The translations under genes were made by a program, and so were the position numbers. From the NCBI GenBank assembly GCA_020059445.1, contig JAGVCB010000184.1, positions 1 to 5,477 on the forward strand: a stretch of DNA of 5,477 bases, in the 5' to 3' direction. The notes below the pieces were generated by a model. That model ran no database searches, was not told the DNA's origin, and saw nothing but the letters and a program-made list of their open reading frames with translations. This stretch comes from Polynucleobacter sp. Lineage in GTDB: Bacteria; Pseudomonadota; Gammaproteobacteria; Burkholderiales; Burkholderiaceae. Shown in pieces: positions 1-5,477 of the stretch; the first letter of the stretch is position 1, and every line of letters starts with the position of its first letter.

Positions 1-404
1 CAAATTTCCCCGTGAATGTAGTTGTAACCAACAGGGATGCCCATGGCATATGCAGCAATCGCCATACCTTCAATCAAAGCGTGAGGGTTGTAACGCTGAA
101 TGTCGCGATCTTTGAATGTGCCAGGCTCACCTTCATCTGTGTTGCAAACCAAGTATTTATCACCAGGAAACTGACGCGGCATGAAGCTCCACTTCAAACC
201 TGTTGGGAAACCTGCGCCACCTCGACCACGCAAACCAGATGCTTTTACTTCTGCAATCACCGCTTCTGGAGTGATGCCTTCAGTCAAAATTCTTTTGAGC
301 TGGGCATAACCACCACGCGCCACGTAGTCTTTTAAACGCCAGTTATCGCCATTAAGACCTGCAAGGATCAAGGGCTGAATATGGCGTGTGTGCAAACTAG
401 TCAT
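1..404 (-). CDS. nuoF: NADH-quinone oxidoreductase subunit F (NuoF), N-terminal part, cut by window edge
   Basis: NuoF is the 51 kDa subunit of complex I. It binds NADH and FMN, carries the N3 [4Fe-4S] cluster, and takes electrons from NADH on the cytoplasmic side. Only the first 134 codons are here, against roughly 430 in the family, so the cysteines of N3 lie outside the window. I translated the frame by hand from the ATG at 404-402; it stays open to the edge. Residues 59-71 read [13 protein letters not shown], the glycine-rich nucleotide-binding loop, and residues 88-100 read [13 protein letters not shown], a conserved FMN/NADH-site segment. The start overlaps the nuoE stop by four bases (ATGA) and has a strong Shine-Dalgarno, GGAGGT, five bases upstream. 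The protein begins [14 protein letters not shown], a normal start for this family. Identification is firm; only completeness is limited. Confidence 0.97.
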   Translation of the reverse strand, partial: MTSLHTRHIQPLILAGLNGDNWRLKDYVARGGYAQLKRILTEGITPEAVIAEVKASGLRGRGGAGFPTGLKWSFMPRQFPGDKYLVCNTDEGEPGTFKDRDIQRYNPHALIEGMAIAAYAMGIPVGYNYIHGEI

Positions 405-916
405 ACTGCACCTCCAACCACACTTGCATTTGAATTCGCTTTGGCTTTTAGTTCATCAATCAAAGCGTCTAATTTTTCATTGCTCATAAAACTACACATG
501 GTTTTATTGTTCACAATCGCCACAGGCGCATCTCCACAAGCCCCCATGCATTCACCTTCTTTTAAAGTGAAAGTACCGCAAGGCGTTGTTTCGTTGTAAT
601 CAATGCCTAATTTTTTCTTCAAGTACTCACCAGCGCGAGTGCCACCAGAAAGTTCGCATGGCAAATTAGTGCAAACCGCCAGTTTGAATTTACCAACAGG
701 CTTGGTGTCGTACATGTTGTAAAACGTTGCAACTTCTTGAACAGCAATCGGTGGCATTTCTAGAATGGCCGCGATTTCTTCGATTGATTCAGGCGTCACC
801 CATCCGTATTGGTCTTGAGCAACCACCAAAGCCGCCATCACAGCAGATTGTTTTTGATCGGCCGGATACTTGGCAATGTTGCGATTGATTTCAGCACGAG
901 CTTGCGGGGAAAACAT
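401..916 (-). CDS. nuoE: NADH-quinone oxidoreductase subunit E (NuoE)
   Basis: NuoE is the 24 kDa, thioredoxin-like subunit of the NADH-input module of complex I and holds the [2Fe-2S] cluster N1a. The protein is 171 residues. The four cluster ligands are visible as C82-x4-C87 (CTNLPC) and C123-x3-C127 (CMGAC). The N-terminal helical part contains [13 protein letters not shown] at about 15-27, typical of the family. I chose the ATG at 916-914. The frame is open further upstream to 973, but that would add 19 residues unlike NuoE and overlap nuoD; the chosen start gives the expected N-terminus, [10 protein letters not shown]. It lies 16 bases after the nuoD stop, with AAGGA about 10 bases and GAGAG about 3 bases upstream as possible ribosome sites. 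The last codons, encoding VVGGAV, also contain the Shine-Dalgarno of nuoF. Confidence 0.97.
   Translation of the reverse strand: MFSPQARAEINRNIAKYPADQKQSAVMAALVVAQDQYGWVTPESIEEIAAILEMPPIAVQEVATFYNMYDTKPVGKFKLAVCTNLPCELSGGTRAGEYLKKKLGIDYNETTPCGTFTLKEGECMGACGDAPVAIVNNKTMCSFMSNEKLDALIDELKAKANSNASVVGGAV
410..415 (-). promoter_or_regulatory. Shine-Dalgarno of nuoF inside the end of nuoE
   Basis: The minus strand reads GGAGGT here, followed by five bases and then the nuoF ATG at 404-402. It is the strongest ribosome binding site seen in the window. It lies within the last codons of nuoE, so nuoF should be translated both by new initiation and by coupling through the ATGA overlap. It fixes the nuoF start. 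Confidence 0.8.
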
Positions 917-932
917 ATGCTCTCTTATCCTT

Positions 933-2186
933 TTAGCGGTCAATCTCGCCGAACACAATGTCCTGCGTACCAATAATAGTTACAGCATCAGCCAACATGT
1001 GACCTTTTGCCATCTCATCTAATGCTGATAAATGTACAAAGCCTGGAGCGCGAATCTTCAAACGATAAGGTTTGTTAGCGCCATCAGAAATTGCATAAAT
1101 ACCGAACTCACCCTTTGGATGCTCAACAGCAGCGTAAGCCTCACCTGCAGGCACGTGAATGCCTTCGGTGAACAGTTTGAAGTGGTGAATCAATTCTTCC
1201 ATGTTGGACTTCATGTCAACACGTTTTGGACTTGTGACTTTGTGGTTATCGCTCATCACTGGACCAGGATTAGCTCTCAACCACTTAACGCATTGCTGAA
1301 TGATCTTGTTGGACTGGCGCATTTCTTCAACGCGCACCAAATAACGGTCGTAAGAGTCGCCGTTAACGCCTACAGGAATATCAAAATCTAATTTGCTGTA
1401 AACCTCGTAAGGTTGCTTTTTACGCAAATCCCATTCAATGCCTGAACCACGCAACATGGCGCCCGTGAAACCAAGCTGCAATGCGCGCTCAGGTGAGACC
1501 ACGCCAATACCAACCAAACGCTGTTTCCAAATACGGTTGTCGGTTAACAGAGTTTCATACTCATCGACATACTTTGGAAATCTGGTAGTGAAATCTTCAA
1601 TGAAATCCAACAAAGAACCTTGACGGTTTTCGTTCAACTTCTTCACAGCTTTTTCGCCACGAATCTTATTGGCCAAGTACTGAGGCATGGTGTCTGGCAA
1701 GTCACGGTACACACCACCTGGACGATAGTAAGCAGCATGCATACGAGCACCAGAAACAGCTTCATACATATCAAACAAATCTTCACGTTCGCGGAAGGCA
1801 TACAAGAACACTGCCATTGCACCCACATCTAAGCCATGACAACCAATCCACAACAAGTGATTGAGCAAACGTGTGATCTCATCAAACATCACGCGGATAT
1901 ATTGAGCGCGCTCTGGAACTTCAATTTGCAAAAGCTTTTCAATCGCCATCACATAAGCATGCTCATTGGCCATCATCGAAACGTAGTCCAAACGATCCAT
2001 GTACGGAACGTTTTGCACCCAAGTTCTCGTTTCTGCTAATTTTTCAGTGGCACGGTGCAACAAACCAATGTGAGGGTCTGAGCGTTGAATCACTTCACCA
2101 TCTAACTCCAAAACCAAACGCAACACGCCGTGCGCGGCTGGGTGCTGTGGGCCAAAGTTCAGGGTGTAATTTTTAATATCAGCCAT
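933..2186 (-). CDS. nuoD: NADH-quinone oxidoreductase subunit D (NuoD)
   Basis: NuoD is the 49 kDa subunit of the connecting arm of complex I and, with NuoB, forms the quinone reduction site. The protein is 417 residues, a full length for a separate NuoD (not a NuoCD fusion). The first conserved loop is [10 protein letters not shown] at 11-20; H19 corresponds to the quinone-binding His38 of Thermus Nqo4. Y68 in RLDY corresponds to Tyr87 there, and D120 in GLDVGA to Asp139. The 49 kDa signature [10 protein letters not shown] is at 43-52. The C-terminus [14 protein letters not shown] is the usual ending. The ATG at 2186-2184 begins two bases after the nuoC stop. No good Shine-Dalgarno is visible, so translation probably depends on ribosomes finishing nuoC. 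The whole protein looks typically Burkholderiales to me, from memory of the family. Confidence 0.98.
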   Translation of the reverse strand: MADIKNYTLNFGPQHPAAHGVLRLVLELDGEVIQRSDPHIGLLHRATEKLAETRTWVQNVPYMDRLDYVSMMANEHAYVMAIEKLLQIEVPERAQYIRVMFDEITRLLNHLLWIGCHGLDVGAMAVFLYAFREREDLFDMYEAVSGARMHAAYYRPGGVYRDLPDTMPQYLANKIRGEKAVKKLNENRQGSLLDFIEDFTTRFPKYVDEYETLLTDNRIWKQRLVGIGVVSPERALQLGFTGAMLRGSGIEWDLRKKQPYEVYSKLDFDIPVGVNGDSYDRYLVRVEEMRQSNKIIQQCVKWLRANPGPVMSDNHKVTSPKRVDMKSNMEELIHHFKLFTEGIHVPAGEAYAAVEHPKGEFGIYAISDGANKPYRLKIRAPGFVHLSALDEMAKGHMLADAVTIIGTQDIVFGEIDR

Positions 2187-2188
2187 GA

Positions 2189-2782
2189 TTAAGAACCGTA
2201 GCTTTCTTCGCGGATCACTCGAGGAGTTACCTCGCGAGGATCAATCGTGACAGGTTGATAAATAACTCTCTTCTGCTCTGGGTCGTAACGCATCTCTACG
2301 TTGCCAGAGATTGGAAAATCTTTTCTGAACGGATGACCGATGAAGCCATAGTCCGTCAAAATTCGGCGCAAATCATCATGGCCATCAAACAAGATGCCAT
2401 ACAAGTCAAAAGCTTCGCGCTCAAACCAATTGGCTGAATTCCAAATCGGTGTCACAGATGCGACCAATGGGAAATGATCCACTGGTGCAAACACGCGAAG
2501 GCGCAAACGCCAGTTGTGCTTCACAGACAACAAATGACTCACAGCAGCAAAACGGGGACCTTCCCAAGTTGAGTTGTCATACTCGCTGTAGTCAACACCG
2601 CAAAGGTCCATCAACTGATCAAAGCCTAGAGTTGGCTCATCTCTTAAAGTTTTAGCTACTTCTAAATAGTCCTCTGAGCGCACCACCAAAGTGAGTTCAC
2701 CAAGAGCCTCGTGCAAACGAGAAACTTTTTTGCCCAATATTTTTTCTAAGCGCTCTTGCAGCACGGTTAGAGTGTCTGACAT
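2189..2782 (-). CDS. nuoC: NADH-quinone oxidoreductase subunit C (NuoC)
   Basis: NuoC is the 30 kDa subunit of the connecting arm of complex I. It has no cofactor and packs against NuoD and NuoB. The protein is 197 residues and is separate from NuoD, as in most bacteria outside the enteric group, where the two are fused. The family signature runs from about E121 to P157: [15 protein letters not shown], then [11 protein letters not shown], then [10 protein letters not shown] chose the ATG at 2782-2780, giving [12 protein letters not shown]. The frame is open six codons further to 2800, but that extension would run into the end of nuoB. The chosen start has AAAGG six bases upstream and lies one base after the nuoB stop. 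Confidence 0.97.
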   Translation of the reverse strand: MSDTLTVLQERLEKILGKKVSRLHEALGELTLVVRSEDYLEVAKTLRDEPTLGFDQLMDLCGVDYSEYDNSTWEGPRFAAVSHLLSVKHNWRLRLRVFAPVDHFPLVASVTPIWNSANWFEREAFDLYGILFDGHDDLRRILTDYGFIGHPFRKDFPISGNVEMRYDPEQKRVIYQPVTIDPREVTPRVIREESYGS

Positions 2783-2783
2783 C

Positions 2784-3266
2784 TTAGGCCTTTCTCGCAA
2801 TCGTGCTGGTGCGCTTGATCTTGGCTTGCAATTGAATGATGCCGTACATCAAAGCTTCAGCAGTTGGAGGACACCCAGGTACATAAACGTCCACAGGAAC
2901 AATGCGGTCGCAACCGCGAACCACAGAATAAGAGTAATGGTAGTAACCGCCGCCGTTAGCGCATGACCCCATCGAGATCACCCAACGTGGCTCTGGCATC
3001 TGGTCATACACCTTGCGCAAAGCTGGTGCCATTTTGTTACATAAAGTACCCGCCACAATCATCAAATCAGATTGGCGAGGTGATGGTCTGAACACAACAC
3101 CAAAACGGTCCAAGTCATAACGTGATGCACCTGCGTGCATCATTTCAACCGCACAACAAGCCAAACCAAAAGTCATTGGCCAAAGAGAACCTGTTCTCGT
3201 CCAGTTAATAAGCTTATCAGCCGATGTTGTGACAAAACCTTCTTTTAAGATACCTTCAATAGCCAT
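2784..3266 (-). CDS. nuoB: NADH-quinone oxidoreductase subunit B (NuoB)
   Basis: NuoB is the 20 kDa (PSST-type) subunit of complex I. It carries N2, the last [4Fe-4S] cluster, which passes electrons to quinone at the NuoB-NuoD interface. The protein is 160 residues, the usual length. All four N2 ligands are present: the adjacent pair C37-C38 (LACCAVEM), C102 (MGSCANGGG) and C132 (VPGCPP). Its opening, [20 protein letters not shown], is the form I recall from Burkholderiales. The ATG at 3266-3264 lies nine bases after the nuoA stop. The only ribosome-site candidate is GGGAG, which overlaps the end of nuoA about 12 bases upstream, a rather long spacing; coupling to nuoA translation is likely. 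Confidence 0.98.
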   Translation of the reverse strand: MAIEGILKEGFVTTSADKLINWTRTGSLWPMTFGLACCAVEMMHAGASRYDLDRFGVVFRPSPRQSDLMIVAGTLCNKMAPALRKVYDQMPEPRWVISMGSCANGGGYYHYSYSVVRGCDRIVPVDVYVPGCPPTAEALMYGIIQLQAKIKRTSTIARKA

Positions 3267-3275
3267 GTTTTATCG

Positions 3276-3635
3276 TTACTCCCAGTTAAGGGCGCCCTTC
3301 TTCCAGATGTAGGCAAAGCCAATCACGAATTCCAACAAGAAAATAACCATTGAGATGTAACCAGGCCAGCCAATTTCAGACAAGGCCACGCCCCAAGGGA
3401 ATAAAAATGCTGTTTCTAAGTCAAACAAAATAAAAAGGATGGCGATCAAGTAATAGCGCACGTCAAATTTCATGCGCGCATCTTCGTATGCGTCAAATCC
3501 GCACTCGTAAGGGGAAATTTTTTCAGCATCGGGCTTATTTGCTCCGAGCAATTTTCCTAGGCCCATGGGAGCCAAGCCAACACCAATCCCGACCAGGATG
3601 AATAATAAAACGGGAAAATAAGATTCTAAGTTCAA
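3276..3635 (-). CDS. nuoA: NADH-quinone oxidoreductase subunit A (NuoA), TTG start
   Basis: NuoA is a small membrane subunit of complex I at the junction of the membrane and peripheral arms. The protein is 119 residues with three apparent membrane helices at about 6-27, 60-81 and 92-111. The conserved loop between the first two holds YECG at 43-46, and helix 2 contains [11 protein letters not shown] at 71-81, both diagnostic. The start is a TTG at 3635-3633. An in-frame TGA lies 18 bases upstream with no ATG, GTG or CTG start that improves the fit (the CTC just before is not a usual start), and the next in-frame ATG is codon 24, inside helix 1. The resulting N-terminus [12 protein letters not shown] matches the family. 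GGAA lies about six bases upstream of TTG. The 89-base gap back to the tRNA shows no convincing promoter or terminator. Confidence 0.97.
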   Translation of the reverse strand: MNLESYFPVLLFILVGIGVGLAPMGLGKLLGANKPDAEKISPYECGFDAYEDARMKFDVRYYLIAILFILFDLETAFLFPWGVALSEIGWPGYISMVIFLLEFVIGFAYIWKKGALNWE

Positions 3636-3724
3636 GAGCGTTCCAATTCGTCACACTAAATAACACTTACATATTTTCGCTAATTGGTCTTGCAGCTTTC
3701 TGACAAGCGGCAAAACCCCCTGTT

Positions 3725-3809
3725 TGGTGCCGTCGGCGAGACTCGAACTCGCACAGCTTACGCCACTACCACCTCAAGATAGCGTGTCTACCAATTCCAC
3801 CACGACGGC
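3725..3809 (-). tRNA. tRNA-Leu, anticodon GAG
   Basis: This tRNA reads CUC and CUU leucine codons. It is 85 bases including an encoded CCA at 3727-3725. The acceptor stem pairs GCCGTCG (3809-3803) with CGACGGC, discriminator A at 3728. The anticodon stem CTATC pairs with GGTAG around loop TTGAGGT, with anticodon GAG at 3775-3773; one pair is T-G. The long variable arm, TGGCGTAAGCTGT, has a short GGC/GCT stem, as expected for a class II tRNA. The T arm is a perfect GCGAG/CTCGC stem around TTCGAGT. The D arm, GTGGAATTGGTAGA, is typical of bacterial tRNA-Leu. It lies 64 bases after secG and 89 bases before nuoA on the same strand, so it may be cut from a longer transcript, made from its own promoter, or both. 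Confidence 0.97.
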
Positions 3810-3827
3810 ATGCGGTAAACCCTTCCG

Positions 3828-3833
3828 ATTTTA
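3828..3833 (-). promoter_or_regulatory. Possible -10 box for the tRNA-Leu gene
   Basis: The minus strand reads TAAAAT, five of six matches to the sigma-70 -10 consensus, ending 18 bases before the first base of the tRNA. The spacing would suit a short leader. No good -35 element is seen 16 to 18 bases upstream, and the region is A+T-rich, so a chance match is quite possible. Confidence 0.25.
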
Positions 3834-3873
3834 GCTTATTACTGCTTTTCCAGATGGTTTTATTGTGTCGGGC

Positions 3874-4251
3874 CTATTTCGGAACACTTTGACCAGAGCC
3901 GGTCACCGGGGCAACTGGCGAACCTGGTGCAGTTGTTGCTGGCACTGGAAGTTCAGCAGCTGGTGCCACCACCGGAGCACTGGTGCCAGACAAAACACCT
4001 GCATTTTGTGACTTGGTTGAACCAAATAAAGTAATGCCCAAGGTAGACAAGAAAAAGATTGTGGCAAATACGGCCGTCACGCGTGACAAGAAGTTGGCTG
4101 AACCAGCAGCGCCAAATAAGCCACCTGAAGAACCACCACCAAATGCTGCACCCATATCAGCGCCCTTACCTTGCTGAATCAGTACCAAGGCAATCACGCC
4201 AATCGCAGAAATGATCTGCAACACAACCAATATAGTCTTTAACAATTCCAT
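3874..4251 (-). CDS. secG: Protein translocase subunit SecG
   Basis: SecG is a small inner-membrane subunit of the SecYEG channel that assists SecA-driven export. The protein is 125 residues. A first membrane helix spans about 4-25, followed by the family motif LIQQGKGADMGAAFGGG at 24-40 and a glycine-rich stretch to about 50, then a second helix at about 57-77. From about 85 to the end it is a low-complexity tail rich in Ala, Pro, Val, Ser and Thr; such variable tails are common in proteobacterial SecG. The ATG at 4251-4249 has GGAG six bases upstream and lies 20 bases after the tpiA stop, so secG is probably on the tpiA transcript. The stop is TAG. No terminator is seen in the 64 bases to the tRNA. 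Confidence 0.96.
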   Translation of the reverse strand: MELLKTILVVLQIISAIGVIALVLIQQGKGADMGAAFGGGSSGGLFGAAGSANFLSRVTAVFATIFFLSTLGITLFGSTKSQNAGVLSGTSAPVVAPAAELPVPATTAPGSPVAPVTGSGQSVPK

Positions 4252-4271
4252 CTAAGTCTCCAAAAACAAAT

Positions 4272-5030
4272 TTATTTACTTGCTTGGCATAAAGCCAAAA
4301 AATCTTTTGCATTCAACGATGCACCACCTACCAAACCACCATCAATATCTGGCATCGCCAATAAATCTTTAGCATTATCAGGCTTTAAGCTACCACCATA
4401 CAAAATTGCCACTTTTGAAGCCGCTGCATCGTCAAATTTAGCCAACTGCAAACGCAACTCTCTATGCACATCCTGGGCCTGAGCCGGAGTAGGCACTTTG
4501 CCAGTGCCAATCGCCCAAACAGGTTCATAAGCAATGATGCAAGACTCAATTTGGCCTTGCAACAAATCTAAAACAGCCTGCAACTGACGGCGCACAACGA
4601 TCAAAGTTTTGCCGTCATCATGTTCAGCCTCAGTCTCACCCACACAGATGATCGGAGTGATGTTGGCTTGCAAGCAGGCCTTCGCCTTTCTGGCCACCAA
4701 GCCATCACCCTCCTGATGAAATTGACGGCGCTCAGAGTGACCAACAATCACATACTGACAGCCAAACTCTTGCAACATTTTTGCGCTGACATCACCGGTA
4801 TAAGCACCATTTGGATGATCAGAGACATCCTGAGCACCGCAGGCAATAGGTGAGTTGGCCAATAATTGACTGACTTGAGATAAGTAGGGGTATGGCACAC
4901 ACAAACCAGTACGCATGCCTTGCAAATTTGTCAAAAAATCTTTGTTGCTTAGTAACTCTTGAATGAGTTGCTGATTAGCAGTCAAGCTGCCATTCATTTT
5001 CCAGTTACCGATGATGGTCAAGGGTCTCAT
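4272..5030 (-). CDS. tpiA: Triosephosphate isomerase (TpiA)
   Basis: TpiA interconverts dihydroxyacetone phosphate and glyceraldehyde 3-phosphate in glycolysis and gluconeogenesis, as a cytoplasmic dimer. The protein is 252 residues, normal for bacteria. Catalytic residues are all visible: N9 and K11 in GNWKMNG, H98 in VGHSERR (with E100), and E169 in AYEPVWAIGTGK, which also includes the mobile loop 6. Phosphate-binding YGGS is at 211-214 and GGASL at 235-239. I chose the ATG at 5030-5028. A TTG five codons upstream (5045) is open, but it would overlap the stop of the previous gene, and MRPLTIIGNWKMNG is the standard N-terminus. The Shine-Dalgarno is weak (GAG six bases upstream). The gene lies 11 bases after the oxidoreductase gene and so is probably co-transcribed with it. 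D80 replaces the usual Glu in the GAYTGE segment. Confidence 0.97.
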   Translation of the reverse strand: MRPLTIIGNWKMNGSLTANQQLIQELLSNKDFLTNLQGMRTGLCVPYPYLSQVSQLLANSPIACGAQDVSDHPNGAYTGDVSAKMLQEFGCQYVIVGHSERRQFHQEGDGLVARKAKACLQANITPIICVGETEAEHDDGKTLIVVRRQLQAVLDLLQGQIESCIIAYEPVWAIGTGKVPTPAQAQDVHRELRLQLAKFDDAAASKVAILYGGSLKPDNAKDLLAMPDIDGGLVGGASLNAKDFLALCQASK

Positions 5031-5041
5031 TAAAGTCTCAT

Positions 5042-5477
5042 TCAATTAACAGTTAACACTATCTTACCAATGTGCTGACTCGATTCCATCAATTGATGGG
5101 CCTTGGCAGCAGCTTCTAGTTCAAATACTTCATGGATCACAGGTCTGATCTTTTTAGACTCCAGCAATGGCCAAACATGAGCTCTTAATGATCTTGCAAT
5201 CGCACCCTTGAAATCAACCGACCTAGGTCTCAAAGTTGATCCAGAGATAGTCAAACGTCTTCGCAAAACTTGACTCACATCCACTTCTGAAATTTTACCG
5301 CCCTGATTAGCAATGATCACAATTCGACCATCATCTGCTAAGCAGTTAATTTCTCTTCCCACATAAGGGCCTGCCACCATATCCAAAATAAGATTGGCAC
5401 CTTTGCCATTTGTAAAAGATTTAACTTCTTCAACAAAATCTTGGGTACGGTAGTTCACCGCCAATACTGCGCCGAGC
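5042..5477 (-). CDS. NAD(P)H quinone oxidoreductase, zinc-binding dehydrogenase type, C-terminal part
   Basis: This is the last 144 or so codons of a medium-chain dehydrogenase/reductase protein; the N-terminus lies beyond the right edge. The family usually has about 320-340 residues. The frame remains open to the edge, reading LGAVLAVNYR just inside it, which fits the end of the nucleotide-binding Rossmann segment where NADP-preferring members place NYR. Then come LILDMVAGPYVGREINCLADDGR and, after it, LTISGSTLRPRS, which resemble the PIG3-type quinone oxidoreductases; the end, HQLMESSQHIGKIVLTVN, is typical of the whole superfamily. A quinone oxidoreductase gene beside tpiA is a common arrangement in Burkholderiales as I recall it. 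The substrate cannot be fixed from this fragment, and zinc is not expected in this subgroup despite the family name. The stop TGA is at 5044-5042. Confidence 0.88.
   Translation of the reverse strand, partial: LGAVLAVNYRTQDFVEEVKSFTNGKGANLILDMVAGPYVGREINCLADDGRIVIIANQGGKISEVDVSQVLRRRLTISGSTLRPRSVDFKGAIARSLRAHVWPLLESKKIRPVIHEVFELEAAAKAHQLMESSQHIGKIVLTVN

Noticed and set aside
12..335. Plus-strand open frame of 107 codons
   Set aside because: It is opposite nuoF, which is clearly real. The product, with scattered Cys and His, resembles no family I know, so it is an antisense shadow.
917..973. N-terminal extension of NuoE by 19 residues
   Set aside because: It would overlap the end of nuoD, and the added Arg-rich residues are not like the family; the internal ATG at 916 gives the expected start.
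1032..1391. Plus-strand open frame of 119 codons
   Set aside because: It lies fully antisense to the conserved C-terminal half of nuoD and has no recognisable domain.
3701..3706. TTGTCA on the minus strand as the -35 box of a nuoA promoter
   Set aside because: It matches five of six consensus bases, but no acceptable -10 box is found 16 to 19 bases downstream (the best are TTAGCG and TAGCGA).
3708..3730. Imperfect hairpin just after the tRNA (GGCA/TGCC and AAA/TTT around a G-rich loop) as a terminator
   Set aside because: The stem is only seven pairs with a two-base bulge, it uses the tRNA 3' end itself, and no T run follows on the minus strand.
3877..3999. Low-complexity Ala/Pro/Val/Thr tail of SecG as an unusual added domain
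   Set aside because: Variable, Ala- and Pro-rich C-terminal tails are common in proteobacterial SecG, so this is not remarkable.
5031..5045. TTG at 5045 as the start of tpiA
   Set aside because: It would overlap the stop of the upstream gene, and the ATG at 5030 gives the standard triosephosphate isomerase N-terminus.

Overview
The window is a housekeeping stretch from a betaproteobacterium, most likely of the order Burkholderiales. The NuoA, NuoB and NuoD proteins read like the Burkholderiales versions from memory, and the order qor-tpiA-secG-tRNA-Leu-nuoABCDEF is the one I know from that group. Base composition looks to be in the mid-40s percent G+C by eye, low for most Burkholderiales but usual for small freshwater members such as Polynucleobacter. 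The genus is an inference, not shown by the sequence.

Every gene lies on the minus strand, so transcription runs from high to low coordinates. First (5477 to 5042) is the C-terminal part of a quinone-oxidoreductase-type dehydrogenase cut by the window edge. Next come tpiA (triosephosphate isomerase, glycolysis) and secG (a small subunit of the SecYEG translocon). A complete tRNA-Leu with anticodon GAG and an encoded CCA end (3809 to 3725) lies between secG and nuoA. From 3635 to the left edge runs the start of the respiratory complex I operon: nuoA, nuoB, nuoC, nuoD, nuoE and the first 134 codons of nuoF.

The nuo genes are packed tightly: 9, 1, 2 and 16 bases between successive genes, and a 4-base ATGA overlap between nuoE and nuoF. 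This points to one transcript with coupled translation. Products in the window cover one membrane subunit (NuoA), three subunits of the connecting arm (NuoB with cluster N2, NuoC, NuoD with the quinone site) and the beginning of the NADH-input module (NuoE with cluster N1a, NuoF with FMN). The cluster and quinone-site residues checked in NuoB, NuoD and NuoE are present, and no frameshift or premature stop was seen.

No mobile element, CRISPR array, long repeat or foreign-looking gene was found, and no new biological system is claimed. The points worth a second look are modest: a TTG start for nuoA, a tRNA embedded in a run of protein genes without visible terminators, a weak inverted repeat in the nuoA leader, and an uncommon residue in TpiA.
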